This document shows, piece after piece, positions 51,601 to 62,570 of a stretch of 64,000 bases of DNA (position 1 is the stretch's first letter; every line of letters begins with the position of its first letter). The stretch lies in NCBI RefSeq assembly GCF_027744825.2, contig NC_071349.1, positions 3,286,001-3,350,000 on the forward strand, written 5' to 3'. Under the pieces are notes generated by a model. It saw nothing but the letters and a program-made list of their open reading frames with translations. It did not search any database and was not told the origin of the DNA. A program made the translations under genes and the position numbers. Source of the stretch: Synchiropus splendidus. Its lineage: Eukaryota > Chordata > Actinopteri > Syngnathiformes > Callionymidae.

Positions 51601-54600
51601 GTTATGGCAGAATGCGTAAATCGCGTTATCAGCCTGAGATAAGGTCGATTCCGGAACGCCAAACATAAAAATGTTGATAACTTTGGAAAAACACTTCAGA
51701 CAGCTTAGATTTGATGTGCAACTACTAGAAAGACCCTTTCTGGTATAGTGTGAGTTGAAAATTTCATGTTCTGAAGCTTCCCTGCAAAGTTATGAGACAA
51801 TGCAGTAAACGATTTTTCATCCTGAGATAAGGTCAATTCCGGAACGCCAAACATAAAAATGTTGATAACTTTGGAAAAACACATCAGACAGCTTAGATTT
51901 GATCTGCAACTACTAGAAAGAGCCTTTCTGCTATAGTGGGAGGTTAAAATTTCATGTTCGGAAGTTTCCATGCAAAGTTATGGCACAATGCAGACAACTC
52001 GTTTTCAGCCTGAGATAAAGTCGATTCTGGAACGCCAAACATAAAAATGTTCATAACTTTCGAAAGACACTTCAGACAGCTTAGATTTGATGTGAAACTA
52101 CGAGAAAGACCCTTTCTGCTATAGTGGGATGTGAACATTTCATGTTCTGAAGCTTCCCTGCAAAGTTATGGCACAATGCAGAAAACGTGTTTTCAGCCTG
52201 AGATAAGGTCGATTCTGGAACGCCAAACATAAAAATGTTGATAACTTTGGAAAAACACATCAGACAGCTTAGATTTGATCTGCAACTACTAAAAAGACCC
52301 TTTCTGCTATAGTGGGAGGAGAACATTTCATGTTCGGAAGCTTCCCTGCAAAGTTATGGCACAATGCAGACAATGCGTTTTCAGCCTGAGATAAGGTCGA
52401 TTCTGGAACGCCAAACATAAAAATGTTGATAACTTTCGAAAAACACTTCAGACACCTTAGATTTGATGTGCAACTACTAGAAAGACCCTTTCTGCTATAG
52501 TGGGAGGTGAAAATTTCATGTTCTGAAGTTTCCCTGCAAAGTTATGGCACAATGTAGAAAACGCGTTTTCAGCCAGAGATAAGGTCGATTCTGGAATGCC
52601 AAACATAAAAATGTTGATAACTTTGGAAAAACACTTCAGACAGCTTAGATTTGACGTGCAACTACTAGAAAGACCCTTTCTGCTGTAGTGGGAGTTGAAA
52701 ATTTCATGTTCTGAAGCTTCCCTGCAAAGTTATGGCACAATGCAGAAAACGTGTTTTCAGCCTGAGATAAGGTCGATTCAGGAACGCCAAATATAAAAAT
52801 GTTGAAAACTATCGAAAAACACTTCAGACAGCTTAGATTTGATGTGGAACTACGAGAAAGACCCTTTCTGCTATAGTGGGATATGAAAATTTCGTGTCCT
52901 GAAGATTCCCTGCAAAGTTATGGCAGAATGCGTAAATCGCGTATTCAGCCTTAGATAAGGTCGATTCCGGCACGCCAAACATAAAAATGTTGATAACTTT
53001 GAAAAAACACTTCAGACAGCTTAGATTTGATGTGCAACTACTAGAAAGACCCTTTCTGCTATAGTAGGAGGTGAAAATTTTATATTCTGCAGCTTTCATG
53101 CAAAGTGATGGCACAATGCTGAAAACGCGTTTTCAGCCTGAGATATGGTTGATTCCGAAACGCCAAACATAAGAATGTTGATAACTTTGGAAAAACACTT
53201 CAGACAGCTTAGATTTGATGTGCAACTACTGGAAAAAGCCTTTCTGCTATAGTGTGAGTTGAAAATTTCATGTTCTGAAGCTTCCCTGCAAAGTTATGGC
53301 ACATTGCAGAAAACACGTTTTCAGCCTGAGATAAGGTCGATTCCGGAACGCCAAACATAAAAATATGATAACTTTGAAAAAAACACTTCAGACAGCTTAG
53401 ATTTGATGTGCAACTACTAGAAAGACCCTTTCTGCTATGGTGGGAGGTGAAAATTTCATGTTCTGAAGTTTCCCTGCAAAGTTGTGGCACAATGCAGAAA
53501 ACGCGTTTTCAGCTTGAGGTAAGGTCGATTCTGGAATGCCAAACATAAAGATGTTGATAACTTTGGAAAAACACTTCAGACAGCTTAGATTTGACGTGCA
53601 ACTACTAGAAAGACCCTTTCTGCTATAGTGGGAGGTGAAAATTTCATGTTCTGAAGTTTCCCTGCAAAGTTATGGCACAAAGCAGAAAACGCGTTTTCAG
53701 CCTGAGATGAGGTGGGTTCCGGAACGCCAAATATAAAATTGTTGATAACTTTGGAAAAACACTTCAGACAGCTTAGATTTGATGTGCAACTACTAGAGAG
53801 ACCCTTTCTGCTATAGTCGGAGGTGAACATTTCATGTTCTGAAGCTTCCCTGCAAAGTTATGGCACAATGCAGAAAACACGTTTTCAGCCTGAGATAAGG
53901 TCGATTCCGGAACGCCAAACATAAAAATATGATAACTTTGAAAAAACACTTCAGACAGCTTAGATTTGATGTGCAACTACTAGAAAGACCATTTCTGCTA
54001 TGGTGGGAGGTGAAAATTTCATGTTCAGATGCTTCCCTGCAAAGTTATGGCAGAATGCGTAAATCGCGTTATCAGCCTGAGATAAGGTTGATTCAGGAAC
54101 GCCAAATATAAAAATGTTGAAAACTATCGAAAAACACTTCAGACAGCTTAGATTTGATGTGCAACTACTAGAAAGACCCTTTCTGCTATCGTGGGATTTG
54201 AAAATTTCATGTTCAGAAGCTTCCCTGCAAAGTTATGGCAGAATGCGTAAATCGCGTTATCAGCCTCAGATAAGGTCGATTCCGGAACGCCAAACATAAA
54301 AATATGATAACTTTGAAAAAACACTTCAGACAGCTTAGATTTGACGCGCAACTACTAGAAAGACCCTTTCTGCTATAGTGGGAGTTGAAAATTTCATGTT
54401 CTGAATCTTCCCTGCAAAGTTATGGCACAATGCAGAAAACGTGTTTTCAGCCTGAGATAAGGTCGATTCAGGAACGACAAATATAAAAATGTTGAAAACT
54501 ATCGAAAAACACTACAGACAGCTTAGATTTGATGTGCAAGTAGGAGAAAAACCCTTTCTGCTTTTGTGGGAATTGAAAATTTCATGTTCTGAAGCTTTCC

Positions 54601-56390
54601 TGCAAAGTTATGGCACAATGCGTCAAACGCGTTTTCAGTCTGAGATAAGGTGGGTTCCGGAACGCCAAACATAAAAATGTTGATAACTTTGGAAAAACAC
54701 TTCAGACAGCTTAGATTTGATGTGCAACTACTAGAGAGACCCTTTCTGCTATAGTGGGAGGTAAACATTTCATGTCATGAAGCTTCCTTGCAAAGTTATG
54801 GCACAATGCAGAAAACGCGTTTTCAGCCTGAGGTAAGGTTGATTCCGGAACGCCAAACATAAAAATGTTGATAACTTTGGAAAAACACTTCAAACAGCTT
54901 AGATTTGATGTGCAACTACTAGAAAGACCCTTTCTGCTATAGTGGGATGTTGAAATGTCATGTTCTGAAGCTTCCCTGAAAAGTTATGGCACAATGCAGA
55001 AAACGCGTTTTCAGCATGAGACAAGGTCAATTACGGAACGCCAAACATAAAAATATGATAACTTTGAAAAAACACTTCAGACAGCTTAGATTTGATGTGC
55101 AACTACTAGAAAAACCCTTTCTGCTATAGTGGGAGGTAAAAATTTCATGTTCTGGAGTTTCCCTGCAAAGTTATGGCACAATGCAGAAAACGCGTTTTCA
55201 GCCAGAGATAAGGTCGATTCCGGAATGCCAAACATAAAAATGTTGATAACTTTGGAAAAACACTTCAGACAGCTTAGATTTGATGTGCAACTACTAGAAA
55301 GACCCTTTCTGCTATAGTGGGATATGAAAATTTCGTGTTCTGAAGATTCCCTGCAAAGTTATGGCACATTGCAGAAAACACGTTTTCAGCCTGAGATAAG
55401 GTCGATTCAGGAACGCCAAACATAAAAATATGATAACTTTGAAAAAACACTTCAGACAGCTTAGATTTGATGTGCAACTACTAGAAAGACCCTTTCTGCT
55501 ATAGTGGGAGGTGAAAATTTCATGTTCTGAAGTTTCCCTGCAAAGTTATGGCACAATGCAGAAAACGCGTTTTCAGCCTGAGATAAGGTCGATTCCGGAC
55601 TGCCAAACATAAAAATGTTGATAACTTTGGAAGAACACTTCAGACAGCTTAGATTTGATGTGCAACTACTCGAAAGACCCTTTCTGCTACAGTGGGAGGT
55701 GAAAATTTCATGTTCTGAAGCATCCCTGCAAAGTTATGCCACAATGCAGGAAACGCGTTTTCAGCCTGAGATAAGGTCGATTCAGGAACGCCAAACATAA
55801 AAATGTTGAAAACTTTCAAAAAACACTTCAGACAGCTAAGATTTGATGTGCAAGTACGAGAAAGACCCTTTCTGCTATAATGGGCATTGAAAATTTCATG
55901 TTCTGAAGCTTTCCTCCAAAGTTATGCCACAATGCAGAAAACGCGCTCACAGCCTGAGATAAGGTGGGTTCCGGAACGCCAAACATAAAAATGTTGATAA
56001 CTTTGGAAAAACACTTCAGACAGCTAAGATTTGATGTGCAACTACTAGAAAGACCCTTTCTGCTATAGTGGGAGGTGAAAATTTGATGTTCTCAACCTTC
56101 CCGGCAAAGTTATGAAACAATGTGTAAAAGGCGTTTTCAGCCTGAGATAAGGTCGATTCCGGAACGCCAAACATAAAAATGTTAATAACTTCGGAAAAAC
56201 ACATCAGTCAGCTTAGATTTGATGTGCAACTACTCGAAAGACCCTTTCTGCTACAGTGGGAGGTGAAAATTTCATGTTCTGAAGCATCCCTGCAAAGTTA
56301 TGCCACAATGCAGGAAACGCGTTTTCAGCCTGAGATAAGGTCGATTCTGGAAAGCCAAACATAAAAATATTGATAACTTTGGAAAAACAT
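48642..56390 (+). repeat. Diverged monomeric satellite
   Basis: About 41 monomers without a dominant higher-order unit. Features are an 11-monomer (2067 bp) spaced pair at 48510 and 50577 with AAATTGTGTAAAACGC and AGAATGGTGTTAAC; monomers with GAAGTCGCCCTGC at 48773 and 48955; AAAAATATGATAACTTTG monomers (one base short) at 53.3-55.4 kb; and TTGAAAACTATCG monomers at about 52800, 54117 and 54492, otherwise known from 19.65 and 26.23 kb. No gene is seen. Confidence 0.75.
50870..52359 (+). repeat. Paralogous block G, copy 1 (about 1.5 kb)
   Basis: Matches the last 1.5 kb of the window at a constant offset of 11641 bp (62 monomers). Marks are TCCTCGAAAGACCCTATCTG, ATTTCAAGTTCTGAAGC, AAAACTCGTTTTCAGCC with GAGATGAGG, GTAAATCGCGTTATCAGCC, GGTATAGTGTGAG and GATTTTTCATCCTGAG. 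Small differences exist (for example CTCAGCC near 51440 versus TTCAGCC). Confidence 0.78.
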
Positions 56391-57705
56391 TTCAGACAGC
56401 TTAGATTTGATGTGCAACTACTAGAAAGACCCTTTCTGCTATAGTGGGAGTTGAAAATTTCATGTTCTGAAGCTTTCCTGCAAAGTTATGGCACAATGCG
56501 TAAAACGCGTTTTCAGCCTGAGATAAGGTGGGTTCCGGAACGCCAAACATAAAAATGTTGATAACTTTCGAAAAACACTTCAGACAGCTTAGATTTGATG
56601 TGCAACTACTAGAAAGACCCTTTCTGCTATAGTGGGAGGTAAAAATTTCATGTTCTGAAGCTTCCCTGCAAAGTTATGGCACAATGCAGAAAACGCGTTT
56701 TCAGCCTGAGACTAGGTGGGTTCCAGAACGCCAAACATAAAAATGTTGATAACTTTCGAAAAACACTTCAGACAGCTTAGATTTGATGTGCAACTACTAG
56801 AAAGAACCTTTCTGCTATAGTTGGACGTCAAATTTCATGTTCTGAAGTTTCCCTGCAAAGTTATGGCACAATGCAGAAAACACGTTTTCAGTCTGCGATA
56901 AGGTTGATTCCGGAACGCCAAACATAAGAATGTTGATAACTTTGGATAAACACTTCAGACAACTTAGATTTGATGTGCAACTATTAGAAATACCCTTTCT
57001 GATATAGTGGGAGGTGAAAATTTCATGTTCTGAAGCTTCCCTGCAAAGTTTTGGCAAAATATGTAAAACGCATTTTCAGCCTGAGATTAGGTGGGTTCCA
57101 GAACGCCAAACATAAAAATGTTGATAACTTTGGAAAAACACTTCAGACAGCTTAGATTTGATGTGCAACTCCTCGACAGACCCTATCTGCTATAGTGGGA
57201 GGCGAACATTTCATGTTCTGAAGCTTTCCTGCAAAGTTATGGCACAATGCAGAAAACGCGTTTTCAGCCTGAGATAAGGTGGGTTCCAGAACGCCAAACA
57301 TAAAAATGTTGATAACTTTGGAAAAAAACTTCAGACAGCTTAGATTTGATGTGCAACTCCTCGAAAGACCCGATCTGCTATAGTGGGAGGCGAACATTTC
57401 ATGTTCTGAAGCATCCCTGCAAAGTTATGCAACAATGCAGGAAACGCGTTTTCAGCCAGAGATTAGGTGGGTTCCAGAACGCCAAACATAAAAATGTTGA
57501 TAACTTTGGAAAAACACTTCAGACAGCTTAGATTTGATGTGCAACTACTAGAAAGACCCTTTTAGCTACAGTGGGAGGTGAAAATTCCATGTTCTGAAGC
57601 TTCCCTGCAAAGTTATGCCACAATGCAGGAAATGCGTTTTCAGCCTGAGATGAGGTCGATTCCGAAACGCCAAACATAAAAATATTGATAACTTTGGAAA
57701 AACAC
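56391..57705 (+). repeat. 7-monomer higher-order unit F, copy 1 (1315 bp)
   Basis: Followed by a copy at +1315 bp. Marks are GAGACTAGGTGGG, TAGTTGGACGTCAAATTTC, GTCTGCGATAAGG, GGATAAACACTTCAG, TCCTCGACAGACCC, GACCCGATCTGC and GACCCTTTTAGCTACAG. Just upstream the copies differ (AAACATTTCAG versus AAACACTTCAG near 56386 and 57701), which sets the left edge approximately. Confidence 0.82.
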
Positions 57706-59020
57706 TTCAGACAGCTTAGATTTGATGTGCAACTACTAGAAAGACCCTTTCTGCTATAGTGGGAGTTGAAAATTTCATGTTCTGAAGCTTTCCTGCAAAG
57801 TTATGGCACAATGCGTAAAACGCGTTTTCAGCCTGAGATAAGGTGGGTTCCGGAACGCCAAACATAAAAATGTTGATAACTTTCGAAAAACACTTCAGAC
57901 AGCTTAGATTTGATGTGCAACTACTAGAAAGACCCTTTCTGCTATAGTGGGAGGTAAAAATTTCATGTTCTGAAGCTTCCCTGCAAAGTTATGGCACAAT
58001 GCAGAAAACGCGTTTTCAGCCTGAGACTAGGTGGGTTCCAGAACGCCAAACATAAAAATGTTGATAACTTTCGAAAAACACTTCAGACAGCTTAGATTTG
58101 ATGTGCAACTACTAGAAAGAACCTTTCTGCTATAGTTGGACGTCAAATTTCATGTTCTGAAGTTTCCCTGCAAAGTTATGGCACAATGCAGAAAACACGT
58201 TTTCAGTCTGCGATAAGGTTGATTCCGGAACGCCAAACATAAGAATGTTGATAACTTTGGATAAACACTTCAGACAACTTAGATTTGATGTGCAACTATT
58301 AGAAATACCCTTTCTGATATAGTGGGAGGTGAAAATTTCATGTTCTGAAGCTTCCCTGCAAAGTTTTGGCAAAATATGTAAAACGCATTTTCAGCCTGAG
58401 ATTAGGTGGGTTCCAGAACGCCAAACATAAAAATGTTGATAACTTTGGAAAAACACTTCAGACAGCTTAGATTTGATGTGCAACTCCTCGACAGACCCTA
58501 TCTGCTATAGTGGGAGGCGAACATTTCATGTTCTGAAGCTTTCCTGCAAAGTTATGGCACAATGCAGAAAACGCGTTTTCAGCCTGAGATAAGGTGGGTT
58601 CCAGAACGCCAAACATAAAAATGTTGATAACTTTGGAAAAAAACTTCAGACAGCTTAGATTTGATGTGCAACTCCTCGAAAGACCCGATCTGCTATAGTG
58701 GGAGGCGAACATTTCATGTTCTGAAGCATCCCTGCAAAGTTATGCAACAATGCAGGAAACGCGTTTTCAGCCAGAGATTAGGTGGGTTCCAGAACGCCAA
58801 ACATAAAAATGTTGATAACTTTGGAAAAACACTTCAGACAGCTTAGATTTGATGTGCAACTACTAGAAAGACCCTTTTAGCTACAGTGGGAGGTGAAAAT
58901 TCCATGTTCTGAAGCTTCCCTGCAAAGTTATGCCACAATGCAGGAAATGCGTTTTCAGCCTGAGATGAGGTCGATTCCGAAACGCCAAACATAAAAATAT
59001 TGATAACTTTGGAAAAACAC
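57706..59020 (+). repeat. 7-monomer higher-order unit F, copy 2 (1315 bp)
   Basis: Tandem copy of 56391-57705. I noticed no difference over the shared monomers. Similarity to the start of copy 1 continues to about 59056, where GACACTTTCTGC replaces GACCCTTTCTGC, so the exact edge is uncertain by a few tens of bases. Confidence 0.82.
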
Positions 59021-62000
59021 TTCAGACAGCTTAGATTTGATGTGCAACTACTAGAAAGACACTTTCTGCTATAGTGGGAGGTGAAAATGTCATGTTCTGA
59101 AGCTTCCCTGCAAAGTTATGGCACAATGCAGAAAAGGCGTTTTCAATAAGGTGCGATCCGGAACGCTAAACATAAAAATGTTGATAACTTTGGAAAAACA
59201 CTTCAGACAGCTTAGATTTGATGTGCAACTCCTCGACAGACCCTATCTGCTATAGTGGGAGGCGAACATTTCATGTTCTGAAGCTTTCCTGCAAAGTTAT
59301 GGCACATTGCAGAAAACACGTTTTCAGCCTGAGATAAGATCGATTCAGGAACGCCAAACATAAAAATATTGAAAACTTTCAAAAAACACTTCAGACAGCT
59401 TAGATTTGATGTGCAAGTATGAGAAAGACCCTTTCTGTTATAATGGGAATTGAAAATTTCATGTTCTGAAGCTTCCCTCCAAAGTTATGGCACAATGCAA
59501 AAAAAGCGTTTACAGCCTGAGATAAGGTCGATTCCGGAATGCCAAACATAAAAATGTTGATAACTTTGGAAGAACACTTCAGACAGTATAGATTTGATGT
59601 GCAACTACTAGAAAGACCCTTTCTGCTATAGTGGGAGGTGAAAATTTCATGTTCTGAAACTTCCCTGCAAAGTTATGGCACATTGCAGAAAACGCATTTT
59701 CAACCTGAGATAAGGTCGATTCAGGAACGCCAAACATAAGAATGATGATAACTTTGGAAAAACACTTCAGACAACTTAGATTTTATGTGAAACTACTAGA
59801 AATACCCTTTCTGCTATAGTGGGAGGTGAAAATTTGATGTTCTCAACCTTCCCGGCAAAGTTATGAAACAATGTGTAAAAGGCGTTTTCAGCCTGAGATA
59901 AGGTCGATTCCGGAACGCCAAACATAGAAATGTTGATAACTCAGGAAAAACTCTACAGACAGCTCAGATTTGATGTGCAACTACTAGAAATACCCTTTCT
60001 GATGCAGTGGGAGGAGAAAATTTCATGTTCTGAAGTCGCCCTGCAAAGTTATGGCACAATGCAGAAAACACGTTTTCAGTCTGAGATAAGGTTGATTCCG
60101 GAACCCCAAACATAAGAATGTTGATAACTTTGGAAAAACACTTCAGACAACTTAGATTTGATCTGCAACTATTAGAAATACCCTTTCTGATATAGTGGGA
60201 GGTGAAAATTTCATGTTCTGAAGCTTCCCTGCAAAGTTATGGCACAATGCAGAAAACGCGATTTCAGCCTGAGATAAGGTGGGTTCCAGAACGCCAAACA
60301 TAAAAATGTTGATAACTTTGGAAAAACACTTCATACAGCTTAGATTTGATGTGCAACCATTAGAAATACCCTTTCTGATATAGTGGGAGGTGAAAATTTC
60401 ATGTTCTGAAGCTTCCCTGCAAAGTCATGGCACAATGCAGAAAACCTGTTTTCAGCCTGAGATAAGGTGGTTTCCAGAACGCCAAACATAAAAATGTTGA
60501 TAACTTTGGAAAAACACTTCATACAGCTTAGATTTGATGTGCAACTACGAGAAAGACCCTTTCTGCTATAGTGGGAGGTGAAAATATCATGTTCTGAAGC
60601 TTCCCTGCAAAGTTATGGCACAATGCGTAAAACGCGTTTTCAGCTTGACATGAGGTTGATTTCAGAACGCCAAACCTAAAAATGTTGATAACTCAGGAAA
60701 AACTCTACAGACAGCTGAGATTTGATGTGCAACTACTAGAAAGACGGTTTCTGCTATAGTGGGTGGAGAAAATTTCATGTTCTGAAGCTTCCCTGCAAAG
60801 TTATGGCACAATGCAGAAAACGCGTTTTCGGCCTGAGATAAGGTCGATTCAGGAACACCAAAACATAAAAATGTTGAAAACTTTCGAAAAACACTTCAGA
60901 CAGCTTAGATTTGATGCGCAACTACAAGAAAGACCCTTTGTGCTATAGTGGGAGGTGAAAATATCATGTTCTGAAGCTTCCCTGCAAAGTTATGGCACAA
61001 TGCGTAAAATGCGTTTTCAGCCTGAGATAAGGTGGGTTACAGAACGCCAAAATAAAAATGTTGATAACTTTGGAAAAACACTTCAGACAGCTTAGATTTG
61101 ATGTGCAACTACTAGAAAGACCCTTTCTGCTATAGTTGGAGGTGAAAATTTCATGTTCTGAAGTTTCCTTGCAAAGTTATCGCACAATGCAGAAAACACG
61201 TTTTCAGTCTGAGATAAGGTTGATTCGGGAACGCCAAACATAAGAATGATGATAACTTTGGAAAAACACTTCAGACAACTTAGATTTTATGTGAAACTAC
61301 TAGAAATACCCTTTCTGCTATAGTGGGACGTGAAAATTTCATATTCTGAAGCTTCCCTGAAAAGTTTTGGCACAATGCAGAAAACGCGTTTTCAGCCTGA
61401 GATTAGGAGGGTTCCAGAACGCCAAACATAAAAATGTTGATAACTTTTGAAAAACACTTCAGACAGCTTAGTTTGTTGTGCAACTACTAGAAAGACCCTT
61501 TCTGCTGAAGTGGGAGGTGAAAATTTCATGTTCTAAAGCTTCCCTGCAAAGTTATGGCACAATGCAGAAAACGCGTTTTCGGCCTGAGATAAGGTGATTC
61601 AGGAACACCAAACATAAAAATGTTGAAAACTTTCGAAAAACACTTCAGACAGCCTAGATTTGATGTGCAACTACGAGAAAGACCCTTTCTGCTATAGTGG
61701 GAGGTGAAAATATCATGTTCTGAAGCTTCCCTGCAAAGTTATGGCACAATGCGTAAAACGCGTTTTCAGCCTGAGATGAGGTTGATTTCAGAACGCCAAA
61801 CATAAAAATGTTGATAACTCAGGAAAAACTCTACAGACAGCTTAGATTTGATGTGCAACTACTAGAAATACCCTTTCTGATACAGTGGAAGGAGAAAATT
61901 TCATGTTCTGAAGTCGCCCTGCAAAGTTATGGCACAATGCAGAAAACACGTTTTCAGTCTGAGATAAGGTTGATTCCGGAACCCCAAACATAAGAATGTT

Positions 62001-62570
62001 GATAACTTTGGAAAAACACTTCAGACAACTTAGATTTGATGTGCAACTATTAGAAATACCCTTTCTGATATAGTGGGAGGTGAAAATTTCATGTTCTGAA
62101 GCATCCCTGCAAAGTTATTTCACAATGCAGGAAACGCGTTTTCAGCCTGAGATAAGGTCGATTCCGGATCGCCAAACATAAGAATGTTGATAACTTTGGA
62201 AAAACACTTCAGACAGCTTAGATTTGATGTGCAACTACTAGAAAGACCCTTTCTGCTATAGTGGGATGTTAAAATTTCATGTTCTGAAGCTTCCCTGCAT
62301 AGTTATGCCAAAATATGTAAAACGCGTTTTCAGGCTGAGATAAGGTGGGTTCCGGAACGCCAAACATAAAAATGTTGATAACTTTCGAAAAACACTTCAG
62401 ACAGCTTAGATTTGATGTGCAACTACTAGAAAGACCCTTTCTGCTATAGTGGGAAGTGAAAATTTCATGTTCTGAAGCTTCCCTGCAAAGTTATGGCACA
62501 ATGCAGAAAACGCGTTTTCAGCCTGAGATAAGGTGGGTTCCAGAACGCCAAACATAAAAATGTTGATAAC
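59021..62570 (+). repeat. Mixed monomers related to the 48.7-50 kb region
   Basis: Includes the 7-bp-deletion monomer (junction 59144/59145) shared with 4.2 and 8.7 kb, and a 10-monomer (1878 bp) spaced pair at 59930 and 61808 (GATAACTCAGGAAAAACTCTAC, AATACCC with GATGCAGTGG or GATACAGTGG). A stretch at about 61021-61420 matches 49566-49965 (GAACGCCAAAATAAAAATG, TAGTTGGAGG, AAGTTTTGGCAC). No gene is seen. Confidence 0.7.
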
